Shown: positions 25,608 to 34,123, numbered from the stretch's first letter. The stretch: DNA of 60,931 nucleotides from an uncultured Prevotella sp. (GCA_900555035.1 USJX01000006.1:1-60931), one strand, 5' to 3'. Notes: generated from the sequence alone by a model not told the origin. Program-made: numbers and translations.

Positions 25608-26483
25608 ATGATATTTTATTTCTCAGGAACAGGAAATACCAAGTGGGCGGCGTCGAAACTGGCGTCGGCTACTCAAGAAGACTTGATTTCCATCGCTCCC
25701 TACATGAGGGCTGATGATTCAAGCCATACATTAGCCGAGCCGTTTATTCTGAAAGAGAATGAGCGGCTCGGATTCGTTTTCCCCGTACACGGCTGGAGGG
25801 TTCCCAAGCTGGTAAGGGAGTTTATCAGAAGAATGAAAGTCCAAAGGGTTGATTCGGATGCTGCCGAGAATTCGGCCTCAGCAGAAAGAAAGGCTTTATC
25901 GGATGCTGCCGGAAACCGTCCCTTCGCCTACTGCGTTTGTACGGCAGGCGACAGTATCGGGCTCACCATCGAGAACCTGAACGAGGTCATCTCTCAGAAT
26001 CCATCGCTTCAAGCCTTGGGCATTACGGAGGTATCTTCCTCCTACTCTCTCATTATGCCGGAATCCTACGTGGGGCTTCCCTTCATGGATGTGGATCCCA
26101 AGGAGAAGGAAATCAGGAAGAAATCGAAAGCAGCTCAGGAGCTAGCCATGATTTGCGAGGAAATTTTCGATAGGAAGGAAGGCGTAAGCAGATTGGTTAA
26201 GGGGCCTATCCCATGGTTCTTCACCAAGGTAGTGGGCGGTTTCTTCGAAAACGTGCTCATCACCGACAAGCGATTCCATGTGGAGAAAGACAAGTGTGTG
26301 AAGTGTGGCATCTGCGCCAACGTTTGTCCCGTGGGCGATATCAAGGGCGGTCACGGCCAATATCCCGAATGGTTGCACCACAAGGATTGCCTCACCTGCT
26401 TCACCTGTTATCATCACTGCCCGCATCACGCCATAGAATTCGGAAAGCAGACTCAGAAAAAGGAACAATACTATTTTAAATAG
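25608..26483 (+). CDS. EFR1-family flavodoxin-ferredoxin protein
   Basis: A 291-aa soluble redox protein. The N-terminal flavodoxin-like domain starts MIFYFSGTGNTKWAA, where SGTGNT is the FMN phosphate loop. The C-terminal part holds two 4Fe-4S motifs: CVKCGICANVCPVGD (about 229-243) and CLTCFTCYHHCP (about 259-270). This is the EFR1 layout, thought to shuttle electrons between iron-sulfur clusters and flavin; substrate unknown. A variable, Ala/Ser-rich patch (DAAENSASAERKALSDAAGN, about 84-103) looks like an inserted loop. It is coupled to the preceding DUF1573 gene by a 2-bp gap, and transcription probably ends at the hairpin at 26611. Confidence 0.88.
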   Translation: MIFYFSGTGNTKWAASKLASATQEDLISIAPYMRADDSSHTLAEPFILKENERLGFVFPVHGWRVPKLVREFIRRMKVQRVDSDAAENSASAERKALSDAAGNRPFAYCVCTAGDSIGLTIENLNEVISQNPSLQALGITEVSSSYSLIMPESYVGLPFMDVDPKEKEIRKKSKAAQELAMICEEIFDRKEGVSRLVKGPIPWFFTKVVGGFFENVLITDKRFHVEKDKCVKCGICANVCPVGDIKGGHGQYPEWLHHKDCLTCFTCYHHCPHHAIEFGKQTQKKEQYYFK

Positions 26484-26501
26484 AGGGGTCATACTCCTTT
26501 G

Positions 26502-26598
26502 CTGCGGATTACAAATCCGCAGAGCCTAAATAGGTAAGGACATTTTTTAACGCCGGATTTCAAATCCGGCGGGACGCCTAGCGGACTTGCGTTCTTGG
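26502..26598 (-). repeat. Palindromic dispersed element, unit C
   Basis: Read on the minus strand it follows unit A at 7642 block for block: CCAAGAACGCAAG, TAGGCGTCCCG, palindrome 1 (26552-26570), AAAAAATGTCCTTACC and palindrome 2 (26502-26522). Palindrome 1 here has GCCGGATTT/AAATCCGGC where units A and B have GGCGGATTT/AAATCCGCC: both arms changed together. It sits between the EFR1 gene and a terminator, in intergenic DNA, as units A and B do. Confidence 0.85.
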
Positions 26599-26610
26599 AA
26601 AATGATATAA

Positions 26611-26647
26611 AAAAGGGTGTGACTGTAAAAAGCCACACCCCTTTTTT
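26611..26647. terminator. Bidirectional terminator
   Basis: AAAAGGGTGTG (26611-26621) pairs with CACACCCCTTTT (26634 onward) around a 12-nt loop with one bulge, with A-run left and T-run right. It lies between the convergent EFR1 and zinc-ribbon genes. Confidence 0.85.
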
Positions 26648-26702
26648 ATATTCATTGTACGTTACAACCTATAAATATAACCTATAAATTGTAAACTATA
26701 AA

Positions 26703-28025
26703 CTATTCTGTTGTAACCTGAGTCATGTTGAAAGAAGAAACCTTGCCGGCTGGTGAAACCACGGCATTGATCTTGAAGTTGTTCTGCTTCTTGGTTCCAT
26801 CGGTAAGATCCACGTCCTGAACGGCAGAGAACTGCACCTGATACTCGTAATCTTCCTCACTCACCTCTCGCTTCTTGATCTGGTAATCATTGTTGATTCG
26901 CCAGTTCATGTTGGCCACATTCTCCTTATAGAGCTTATCCATAAAGGTTACCACATCTGCCTTGGTGGCAGAACTCTTGCCCAAGAGAGAAGAGAGGATA
27001 TCCTCGCAGGTGGCAGTAAGTCCGTCGGCATTATGAGAATTGATGCTCTGGAAGAACTGGCGGAACAAGCCGCTAACCATCTGCTTCTCTTCTGGCTGCA
27101 AATCGCGGCTCTTCGCCTTCTTCATCGCATTCTCAGCCTCCTCGATGTGCGTACCGTCGGCATGAGCATCCAGGTAAGCCTGGTAAGCCTCAACGGTATC
27201 GGCATTCTTTGCCACATTCCAGTCGATGGAATCAATCTTGTTCCATGCCTCCTGCTTATGAGGACTGTTTGGATATTTCTGCAAATACTCCTCCAGGGCC
27301 TGCTTCGACCCGCTTACCAGGGCGTTGGTCCAATCCTGGTCGATGTTCTTGAGCAACTCCAGGTGCGCCATGATAGAATCGCGATGCGCCTCATCGGCAG
27401 TCTTGTAAGTATCGAGATAGCTTTGCAGCACCATCGGGTCGCTGCTCTTCATGGCGTATTCGTAAGCTTCCTGCTCCTTGGCACGGTTGGCATTATCGTA
27501 GAGATAATACAACACGCCGCATACGATGATAGAGAATACCAGCGAGATAATCAGAATATTGCGGGCACTCTTTTTCTTCTCTGCTTTCTGCTGTGAGGTT
27601 TCCTCGGTGCTGTTTCCGTTGCCGCCGTTACTATATCTTCCATATCCGTTTCCGTTGTTTCCAGCTGCCGCCGGTCTTGCTGGAGGCACCGGAGGGGTAG
27701 GTGGAGTAGGAGGAGTTGGTGGAGTGACAGGCACACCGGATGCATCATAATCTGCAGCATTCTGCGAAGCAACTGCGTTATTCTGTGCTGCGACCATTGT
27801 ATTCTGCGATGCAACCGTAGTATTCGATGCAACCATAGCAGGACCCCCAGGACCTGTCGTAGCCATCTCATGACAGTTAGGACACATCTCCTGACTGCTG
27901 AAATAAATCTCTCCACAGTGAGGGCATTTGATAATCTTACCTGCGATTTCCACACCGCAGTTAGGACAAGTAGGGGCTTTGTCACTGATTTGGCGTCCAC
28001 ATTCTGGACATTTTATAATTGCCAT
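26703..28025 (-). CDS. Zinc-ribbon membrane protein with TPR-like C-terminal domain
   Basis: The 440-aa protein begins with two zinc ribbons in tandem: CPECGRQISDKAPTCPNCG (6-24) and CPHCGEIYFSSQEMCPNCHE (about 34-53). A low-complexity stretch (about 60-130) has Asn/Gln/Ala repeats (VASQNTMVAAQNNAVASQN), Pro-Thr runs (PTPPTPPTPPVPP) and Gly/Asn residues. A single transmembrane helix follows (about 155-176, NILIISLVFSIIVCGVLYYL). The rest is a helical, TPR-like region with QEAYEYAMKSSDP and QKYPNSPHKQEAW, and a final alpha/beta domain. Topology would put the ribbons in the cytoplasm and the helical domain outside. Zinc ribbons with a TM and a sensor-like domain are common in Bacteroidota, but the partner is unknown. 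Confidence 0.78.
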   Translation of the reverse strand: MAIIKCPECGRQISDKAPTCPNCGVEIAGKIIKCPHCGEIYFSSQEMCPNCHEMATTGPGGPAMVASNTTVASQNTMVAAQNNAVASQNAADYDASGVPVTPPTPPTPPTPPVPPARPAAAGNNGNGYGRYSNGGNGNSTEETSQQKAEKKKSARNILIISLVFSIIVCGVLYYLYDNANRAKEQEAYEYAMKSSDPMVLQSYLDTYKTADEAHRDSIMAHLELLKNIDQDWTNALVSGSKQALEEYLQKYPNSPHKQEAWNKIDSIDWNVAKNADTVEAYQAYLDAHADGTHIEEAENAMKKAKSRDLQPEEKQMVSGLFRQFFQSINSHNADGLTATCEDILSSLLGKSSATKADVVTFMDKLYKENVANMNWRINNDYQIKKREVSEEDYEYQVQFSAVQDVDLTDGTKKQNNFKINAVVSPAGKVSSFNMTQVTTE

Positions 28026-28057
28026 AGTTTTATTTAATGTTTATTGATTTACTTATA

Positions 28058-28744
28058 TTATCTGTGTCTGAATCTGATTTCCCGCAATCTGTGTCTGCCC
28101 ATGAAGCGGCTCTTATCCACGTATCCGTTTACGCCGTTGAGCCTTCCCTTACCGGTGTATTGCCACATCTCGATATCTCTGCCATCACGGAGCACTGGTT
28201 CACGCTTGCTGTATTGGGCAATCATCAGCTTGTAGCCGTCGAGTTTGCCCAACAGATAATTATCGTAGAAATTGGCACCGGTATAGACGAGCGGCTTCTG
28301 GCGATAGGCCTTCTCCACGAGATGCAGGAACTTGAAGAGTGAGTCGCAGAACTCCTCGGTTGGCAAACCGCTCTTGGTCTCCACATCAATCATCGGGAGC
28401 AGATCCTGGTCGCCCGGGCGGCATTGCGCCTTGAAGTTCTCCAACTGGGTCTGCTGGGGGATGCGGGCACGATAGAAGTGGTAGGATCCCACCTTCATGC
28501 CGTATCTGTGGGCGAGGTCGATATTCTGCTTGTATCTGCTGTCAACATTGGTTCCACCTTCAGTTGCCTTCAGATAAACATACGCCATCTTGCTGTTGTC
28601 GCCGATGGTTTCCCAGAACACTTTTCCCTGATAATGGCTCATGTCGATGCCATGCACGTGGCTACAGGTATCTTCGCATTGCACCTGGGCGTGACTGCAA
28701 AGAGTGATTATAGTCGATATTATTGTTATAAAAATTCGTTTCAT
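28058..28744 (-). CDS. GH25 lysozyme-like glycoside hydrolase
   Basis: The ATG at 28744 gives a signal peptide (MKRIFITIISTIITLCSHAQ) that an earlier in-frame start would mask. The 228-aa protein is a GH25 fold: HGIDMSHYQGKVFWETI (about 30-46, with the first catalytic Asp), VYLKATEGG, GSYHFYRAR, and the second acid in MIDVETKSG. GH25 enzymes cut peptidoglycan between MurNAc and GlcNAc. The secreted signal and lack of a binding domain fit a periplasmic or exported autolysin-type lysozyme. Its -7 box almost touches the ATG (28750-28757). Confidence 0.88.
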   Translation of the reverse strand: MKRIFITIISTIITLCSHAQVQCEDTCSHVHGIDMSHYQGKVFWETIGDNSKMAYVYLKATEGGTNVDSRYKQNIDLAHRYGMKVGSYHFYRARIPQQTQLENFKAQCRPGDQDLLPMIDVETKSGLPTEEFCDSLFKFLHLVEKAYRQKPLVYTGANFYDNYLLGKLDGYKLMIAQYSKREPVLRDGRDIEMWQYTGKGRLNGVNGYVDKSRFMGRHRLREIRFRHR

Positions 28745-28749
28745 ATCTG

Positions 28750-28757
28750 CAAAGGTA
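28750..28757 (-). promoter_or_regulatory. -7 box adjoining the GH25 start codon
   Basis: Minus-strand TACCTTTG, five bases before the ATG at 28744. With transcription starting about seven bases after the box, the message would be leaderless or nearly so. If the box is chance, an upstream promoter would be needed instead. Confidence 0.6.
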
Positions 28758-28867
28758 CGAAAATCATGCGATATTCGTAGCGTTAGGGGCTTATTTTTTA
28801 TATATTTTATATTATCATAAACTTCTTCATCATCTACTCCTCGAAGAATCATCTTCAGGCGAAACCT

Positions 28868-29563
28868 CTACTCCTCAATCTCGGAGAGCGACTTGAAGAA
28901 GTTATTGCAGAAGTTGCTGATGGTTTCGATGGGCGCATATTCCAGGTATCTCATGCTTCGGCGCAGGTTCTTGCGCATGGTGCCGCCTGTTACGTGCACG
29001 AAGCCCGACTGCGTTTCGTTGAGCTGGATGTCCTGGATGTCCTGCTCGTTGTAATACAGCGAGCGCAGGGTGAGCTTGTAGGCACCCCGCTCCACACGGC
29101 GCACGTAAGGAATCTCATCCTGTTCGAAATCGAAGAAGAGGATGAGCACGCTGCCCTGCAACTGGGCCATGCGCTGGATGCGCAACTTGCTGATCCACTT
29201 GTCGAGCTTTACGAAATCTACCTTGTCGCCCTTGGTTCGCAGGTAGTTGCCCATCTCGATGATGCCGCTCAGGTTGATGCCGTAGGCAAGAATGCCGTTG
29301 ATGTTTGACACGATGATGCGCAGCAGGTGCAGGGTCTCGATGGAAGTATCGATAGCATGACGCTCATTTTCCTGGATGTTGGCGAGACGTCGATTCAGGA
29401 AACCATTGTTCATGCGGACTTCGCCCGCAGGAACTGCATTGAGATTCTTCATCATCTGAGCAATTTTCTTTTGCTTGAATGTAGTCATGGGTTCCATCTC
29501 CTCTTCTGTGCCGAAGTGGGCGGAACGCAATTTGATAAAAAGGTTCCTCTGTAAAAAATCCAT
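28868..29563 (-). CDS. Conserved hypothetical protein, 231 aa
   Basis: A soluble, helix-rich basic protein with no signal or membrane helix. The middle has NGFLNRRLANIQENERHAI, ETLHLLRIIVSNINGILAYG and SKLRIQRMAQLQGS; the end is acidic (FFKSLSEIEE). An alternative start at the second in-frame ATG (MEPMTTFKQKK, residue 23) is possible. I do not recognise the family. It sits 97 bp after nhaC and before the GH25 gene, on the same strand; the GH25 gene has its own box, so co-transcription with nhaC is only possible for this gene. Confidence 0.7.
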   Translation of the reverse strand: MDFLQRNLFIKLRSAHFGTEEEMEPMTTFKQKKIAQMMKNLNAVPAGEVRMNNGFLNRRLANIQENERHAIDTSIETLHLLRIIVSNINGILAYGINLSGIIEMGNYLRTKGDKVDFVKLDKWISKLRIQRMAQLQGSVLILFFDFEQDEIPYVRRVERGAYKLTLRSLYYNEQDIQDIQLNETQSGFVHVTGGTMRKNLRRSMRYLEYAPIETISNFCNNFFKSLSEIEE

Positions 29564-29660
29564 CGTTTTTAAAGTTTTAAATGAATTGATTTATCTTGTT
29601 TCTTATCATACTCTAGCCCTATCAGTCTCTATATTCTGTTGGTGGCTGGAGCCAATTCTC

Positions 29661-30974
29661 TTAACTGTATCTCTTGGGATATCTCAGCAGGATGGCAAGG
29701 AGGGCTGCTACGCCGATGGCCATCGGATAGTAGAGATAGGGCAGGATATCCATCGGACTGAGATTGGCGAGTCCCGCCGCCAGAAGCATCTGCACTCCGT
29801 AAGGAATCAGGCCCTGTACGGTGCAGGAGAAGGTGTCGAGGATACTTGCCGCCTTGCGGTTATCTACGCCAAACTTATCGCCTATCTTCTTCGATATGTT
29901 GCCCACGGTGAGAATGGCCACCGTATTGTTGGCGGTGCAGATGTTCACCATCGACACCAGGGCTGCGATAGAGAGTTCGGCACCACGCTTGCTGCTGACG
30001 TGGGCGGTAATCTTATCGATGATATAGTTGATGCCGCCGTTCTCGCGGATGATTTCGAGCATTCCGCCCGCCATCATGGCGATGATAATCAGTTCGCCCA
30101 TGCCCACGATGCCGTTTCCCATTGCCGAGAACCAGCCGAAGAGGTCGTAGGAGGCAGAAGAGCCCATGAGATGACTTCCGATGCCGATGACTCCGCAGAG
30201 GATGGTGCCCACGGTGAGCACCGCCATCACGTTCATGCCGGCAATGGCTGTGACGAGTACTATAATATAAGGTATAACCTTCATGTATTCCACCTCCGGA
30301 ATCTGGGTAGGTGCCTGCAAGCCGAAGCCCATCACGCCATAGACGGCGAGCACGAGGACGGCTGCCGGAACCACAATGAGGGAGTTGACCCTGAACTTAT
30401 CGCTCATCTTGCAGTTCTGGGTCTGCGTAGCCACCACCGTGGTGTCGGAAATGAACGAGAGGTTGTCGCCGAAGTAAGCGCCACCCACGATGATAGCCGT
30501 CATCATGCCCACGTTCACCCCCATGGAGTGCGCCAGGCCCGCAGCTATCGGAACAAGGGCCACTACTGTGCCTACGCTTGTTCCGATGGATACGGAAATG
30601 AAACAGGCTGCCAGGAAGAGTCCCGGCAATATCATGCTGGCTGGCAGGGCACTCAGAGCCAGATTCACCGTGGCATCTACCGCTCCCATCGCCTTGGCAG
30701 AAGCTGCGAAAGCACCTGCCAATACGTAAATCCAGAGCATGAGCATCAGGTTGTTGGCACCGGCTCCGCGACTGTAGGTATCTACTCGCTTCTTGATGGG
30801 CATTCCGCCCGAGATGGCCACTGCATAGATGCTGGCAATCATAAATGCCACCGTGAGTGACAGATTCGTGTCCTTATGACTCGCATCCACAGAATAGAGG
30901 GTGTAAGCCACAATGAGGACAATCAACAAAATTAATGGCGATAATGCCAACATACCTTTCTTATTACTCATCAT
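29661..30974 (-). CDS. NhaC-family Na+/H+ antiporter
   Basis: A 437-aa inner-membrane protein with about 11-12 hydrophobic helices: LALSPLILLIVLIVAYTLY at the N-terminus, ISVSIGTSVGTVVALVPIAAG (about 121-141) and GGAYFGDNLSFISDTTVVATQT (about 156-177). The SIGTSxGT and GDNLSxISDTT elements are the hallmarks I know from NhaC and the related arginine-ornithine-type (YfcC/NhaC superfamily) exchangers. Sodium/proton exchange is the expected activity; other cations cannot be excluded. The ATG pair at the start (MMSNKK) leaves a one-codon ambiguity. Between it and uxaA lie tandem repeats, not an obvious promoter. Confidence 0.88.
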   Translation of the reverse strand: MMSNKKGMLALSPLILLIVLIVAYTLYSVDASHKDTNLSLTVAFMIASIYAVAISGGMPIKKRVDTYSRGAGANNLMLMLWIYVLAGAFAASAKAMGAVDATVNLALSALPASMILPGLFLAACFISVSIGTSVGTVVALVPIAAGLAHSMGVNVGMMTAIIVGGAYFGDNLSFISDTTVVATQTQNCKMSDKFRVNSLIVVPAAVLVLAVYGVMGFGLQAPTQIPEVEYMKVIPYIIVLVTAIAGMNVMAVLTVGTILCGVIGIGSHLMGSSASYDLFGWFSAMGNGIVGMGELIIIAMMAGGMLEIIRENGGINYIIDKITAHVSSKRGAELSIAALVSMVNICTANNTVAILTVGNISKKIGDKFGVDNRKAASILDTFSCTVQGLIPYGVQMLLAAGLANLSPMDILPYLYYPMAIGVAALLAILLRYPKRYS

Positions 30975-31096
30975 TATTCAATCATAATCATTTTATGAGA
31001 CTGATTGCTCATCATTATTTTAATGAGAAGAGAGAAGCTGGGAAACGGGACTCTCTTTCTGAATCCCGGCTCCCGACTTCTCACTCCTTGCTTTTT

Positions 31097-31180
31097 AACA
31101 ATGTTACTCCATTCCAGGAAATGGAAAATTACAATGTTTCTCCATTCCAGGAACTTTTACAATGTTACTCCATTCTTGAA
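31097..31180. repeat. Three-copy repeat overlapping the uxaA 3' end
   Basis: ACAATGTTaCTCCATTCcagGAA-type copies lie at 31098-31120, 31131-31153 and 31159-31180. The third lies across the last codons and TAA of uxaA (31157-31159); the first two carry the same codons and stop signal beyond the gene. Copies 1 and 3 are also followed by AAATGGAAA. Confidence 0.8.
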
Positions 31181-32653
31181 AATGGAAATTTCACGATAGC
31201 CGTTGCGCTCGTTGCGAGCCTCCTCGCCACTGGCTACGGCAATAATCTTATCAATAAACTGCTTTACCAACTCCTTCATGTCGGTGCCTTCTACCAGGGC
31301 GCCTGCGTTGAAGTCAATCCAGTTTGGCTTGTTCTTAGCCAGATTACTGTTGGTTGAAATCTTCATGGTTGGAACGAAGGTGCCGAATGGGGTTCCACGA
31401 CCGGTGGTGAAGAGTACGAGCTGGCAACCGGAAGATGCCAGGGCAGTGGCTGCCACGAGGTCGTTGCCTGGAGCAGACAAGAGGTTCAAGCCAGATGTCT
31501 CCAGACGCTCACCATACTGCAATACGCCGCTCACCGGAGCACGACCGCACTTCTGGGTGCAACCGAGTGCCTTATCCTCCAAGGTAGAGATACCGCCAGC
31601 CTTGTTGCCTGGAGAAGGATTCTCGCCCACAGGCTCGCCATGGCTCAGGAAGTACTCCTTGAAATCGTTGATGAGGTGAACAGTCTTATCGAAGAGCTCC
31701 TTGTTCTCGCAACGGTTCATCAGGATTGTTTCTGCACCAAACATCTCAGGCACCTCGGTGAGGATGCTTGTACCGCCCTGTGCCACGAGCCAATCAGAGA
31801 ACTCGCCCACCAATGGGTTGGCGGTGATGCCGCTGAATCCGTCAGATCCGCCACACTTCAAGCCCACGCGGAGCTTGCTCACAGAAACCTCCTCGCGCTC
31901 ATCTTCCTTGGCCTTGGCATAGAGATTGCGGAGGATTTTCATGCCTTCCTCAATTTCATCGCCTTCTACCTTCTGGGTAACGAGCAGCTTGATGCGGTCT
32001 TTGTCGTAATCGCCCAGCATTGCCATGAAATCGTCTGGCTGGTTGTTCTCGCAGCCCAATGAGAGTACGAGCACGGCACCAGCGTTAGGATGGAGACAAA
32101 TGTCGCGCAACACCTTGCGGGTGTTCTCATGGTCGCCCGAGAGCTGTGAGCAACCAAAGTTGTGGTGCCAGGCGTGGATGGCGTCAATGCCCTCGCCGCC
32201 TGTTTCCTGCTTCAGAAGCTCAACGAGCTTCTCGGCAACACCGTTAACGCAACCTACGGTTGGAACCACCCAAACCTCGTTACGTGTTCCCACTTCGCCG
32301 TTCTTGCGCACGTAACCCTTGAAGGTTCTGCCCTCGTCGGCGATGTTCAGCTTCTCTTCCACAGGATTGTAGGTATATTCCAAAGTGCCGGCAAGATTGG
32401 TCTTGAGATTGTTCTCGTTAACCCACTCGCCCTGCTTCAAGTCTTTCTTGGCGTGACCGATAGGGTAGCCGTACTTGATGATGTCCTGTCCTTCGGCAGC
32501 GTCGTTGATGAGCACCTTGTGACCGGCAGGAGTATCCTGCAAAAGAGTGATGACCTTGCCATCTACCTCAATAGCCTCGCCCTTCTGCATAGGGCGCAAG
32601 CAAACCACTACTGAATCAGCAGGGTTAATCTTGATAAAGCTTGATAGTTTCAT
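31157..32653 (-). CDS. uxaA: Altronate dehydratase
   Basis: UxaA dehydrates D-altronate to 2-keto-3-deoxygluconate (KDG) in galacturonate catabolism, using an iron or manganese site. The 498-aa length equals the full two-domain enzyme: an N-terminal SAF domain (about 1-75, with VVVCLRPMQKGEAIEVDGK) and a C-terminal catalytic domain beginning KNGEVGTRNEVWVVPTVGC, with HNFGCSQLSGDHENT and LKCGGSDGFSGITANP. It follows the LacI-type regulator by 43 bp on the same strand, so they are likely co-transcribed. Its product KDG is the substrate of KdgK encoded divergently. No uxaB or uxaC lies in the window, so those steps must be elsewhere. Confidence 0.94.
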   Translation of the reverse strand: MKLSSFIKINPADSVVVCLRPMQKGEAIEVDGKVITLLQDTPAGHKVLINDAAEGQDIIKYGYPIGHAKKDLKQGEWVNENNLKTNLAGTLEYTYNPVEEKLNIADEGRTFKGYVRKNGEVGTRNEVWVVPTVGCVNGVAEKLVELLKQETGGEGIDAIHAWHHNFGCSQLSGDHENTRKVLRDICLHPNAGAVLVLSLGCENNQPDDFMAMLGDYDKDRIKLLVTQKVEGDEIEEGMKILRNLYAKAKEDEREEVSVSKLRVGLKCGGSDGFSGITANPLVGEFSDWLVAQGGTSILTEVPEMFGAETILMNRCENKELFDKTVHLINDFKEYFLSHGEPVGENPSPGNKAGGISTLEDKALGCTQKCGRAPVSGVLQYGERLETSGLNLLSAPGNDLVAATALASSGCQLVLFTTGRGTPFGTFVPTMKISTNSNLAKNKPNWIDFNAGALVEGTDMKELVKQFIDKIIAVASGEEARNERNGYREISIFKNGVTL

Positions 32654-32696
32654 TCTTGTAGTCTTGTTTTTGTTTATAATAATGTTATTCTACTTT

Positions 32697-33761
32697 CTAA
32701 ATCTGAGTTCTGCGATAGAAATCCACGTTCTCCTTCATCAGCAGCTCGATAGGCATGTAGTTCACGGGAGTAACCTTCTTCTTCAGCACGATGGCCCTGA
32801 AGAGGGTATCTACGCAGTAATAGCCCTGCATGAAGGCGTGCTGAGCGATGAGGAAGGAGATGCTTCCCTCGCGAAGGCACTTGGCATTCTTCTCTACCAT
32901 ATCATAGCCCATGATCTGGATGTCGCGGCGGTTTGACTTCAGGAGATAGTCGCCCACGATATGCGCCTTGGATGTCATGGTGATGCAGTGGTGGGTGTCG
33001 GGATGCTCGTTGAAGTAATTCTCCAGCATCTTGACAAACTCGCCTCGGGTGCCGTTGAGCGGCAAATCGAGCGTGTGGATCTGCATCTGCGGAAAGTGGT
33101 CGTGCATGTAATGGCGGAATCCCACCTCACGGTTGTCCTGCTGCTTGCTCACCACACGGCCATCCTTGGTCTGGCGCATCAGCATCACTTCCTTTTCTCC
33201 GCCGGCTATCATGCAGAGCATCTTGGCTGCAAAGAAACCGGAGCAGAACGAATCCTGTCCGAAGAACGAAAGCGGACGCAGATCGGGCATGTAGGAGTCG
33301 AGCAGGATGAACGGAATGTTGAGATGATGCAACTGCTCTGTCAGCTCGCGTGTCACGGCAAGCGAAGCCGGTACCACGACAACTCCCGACGGCTTGGCCT
33401 CCAGAATCTCCTGGGAAGCATCGCGGAAAGACTCTTCGCTGGAGCGCTCGTAGAACTTAATCTCCAGGTTGATGTGGAAATCACGGCGCTGGTCTTCACA
33501 TTTCTTCGCACCTTCCTCAATCTCTTCCCAATAAGCCTCAGACTCGTGCTTTGGGAGGAGGAGATAGAAGGTGTACTCCTTGTTGTAAGCCAATGCACTT
33601 GCGTACATGTTTGGCTGGTAATTCATCTCCTTGAGGGCTTTCTCCACCTTCTCACGTGCCGGTTTCGACACGTTAGGGCGATTGTGTAGAACTCTGTCCA
33701 CTGTACCAACGGATACGCCAGCTCTCTCAGCGATATCCTTGATTCTGATTTTTTCGGCCAT
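32697..33761 (-). CDS. LacI-family transcriptional regulator
   Basis: The 354-aa protein has a LacI helix-turn-helix at residues 5-27 (IRIKDIAERAGVSVGTVDRV) with the hinge-helix region following, and a periplasmic-binding-protein-like sugar domain (about 65-350; phrases KPSGVVVVPAS, FILLDSYMPD, GYDMVEKNAKCL). It lies between uxaA and the kdgKA genes, and its promoter region holds palindromes at 33890 and 33944, so it probably represses this locus and senses a hexuronate-derived sugar (inference; KDG or its precursor are candidates). LacI regulators using half-sites in TGTG/CACA style fit those palindromes, but the exact operator is unproven. Confidence 0.9.
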   Translation of the reverse strand: MAEKIRIKDIAERAGVSVGTVDRVLHNRPNVSKPAREKVEKALKEMNYQPNMYASALAYNKEYTFYLLLPKHESEAYWEEIEEGAKKCEDQRRDFHINLEIKFYERSSEESFRDASQEILEAKPSGVVVVPASLAVTRELTEQLHHLNIPFILLDSYMPDLRPLSFFGQDSFCSGFFAAKMLCMIAGGEKEVMLMRQTKDGRVVSKQQDNREVGFRHYMHDHFPQMQIHTLDLPLNGTRGEFVKMLENYFNEHPDTHHCITMTSKAHIVGDYLLKSNRRDIQIMGYDMVEKNAKCLREGSISFLIAQHAFMQGYYCVDTLFRAIVLKKKVTPVNYMPIELLMKENVDFYRRTQI

Positions 33762-33889
33762 TTGTTTTTAAGTTTGTAATCATAGCACTTCATTACGCGT
33801 ACATTATTATATATGCATGGATGCTTTGCATCCTATATGATTGTGTGCGAAATCTGTGCTTTTTGCATTTTACTAACTCTCAAATCGGT

Positions 33890-33905
33890 TGTGTGCGACC
33901 ACACA
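33890..33905. promoter_or_regulatory. Candidate operator 1, perfect palindrome
   Basis: TGTGTGCGACCACACA: arms TGTGTG and CACACA around CGAC, just downstream of the leftward promoter (start near 33913). Arms as symmetric as this beside a LacI gene are typical of an operator. Confidence 0.6.
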
Positions 33906-33919
33906 TCGACTTTCGGGCA

Positions 33920-33951
33920 CAAATATACAACATTTTTTTGAATTGTGCGAA
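33920..33951 (-). promoter_or_regulatory. Promoter of the LacI-uxaA pair
   Basis: Minus-strand -7 box TATATTTG (33927-33920) with TTCG at 33951-33948, a 20-nt spacing. Operator 2 overlaps the -33 element. Confidence 0.55.
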
Positions 33952-33957
33952 TGCACA
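33944..33957. promoter_or_regulatory. Candidate operator 2, perfect palindrome
   Basis: TGTGCGAATGCACA: arms TGTGC and GCACA around GAAT. It covers the leftward -33 box, so binding there would block that promoter. Confidence 0.6.
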
Positions 33958-34060
33958 GCCGATTTTTTGCACAAAAAAGGCTAAAAAAAGAAAGAAATAT
34001 ACAAATTTGAGGTGAAAACCAAAAAAAATGGGGGTAAAAGTGAAAAAAAACTCGATTTTA

Positions 34061-34092
34061 TTTCGTTATTCGAGAAATTATAGCTATTTTTG
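34061..34092 (+). promoter_or_regulatory. Promoter of kdgK
   Basis: TTTC(G) at 34061-34065 and -7 box TATTTTTG at 34085-34092, spacing 20. Expected start near 34099, leaving a 165-nt leader. A 5-bp inverted repeat CTCGA/TCGAG (34051-34055, 34070-34074) flanks the -33 element. Confidence 0.6.
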
Positions 34093-34123
34093 CCAACGAT
34101 AAAAGACAATGTATGGTTATTTG

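Noticed and set aside
33841..34110. Possible CRISPR-like repeats in the LacI-kdgK gap
   Set aside because: Only two or three short palindromes with irregular spacing; no repeat-spacer periodicity and no cas gene.
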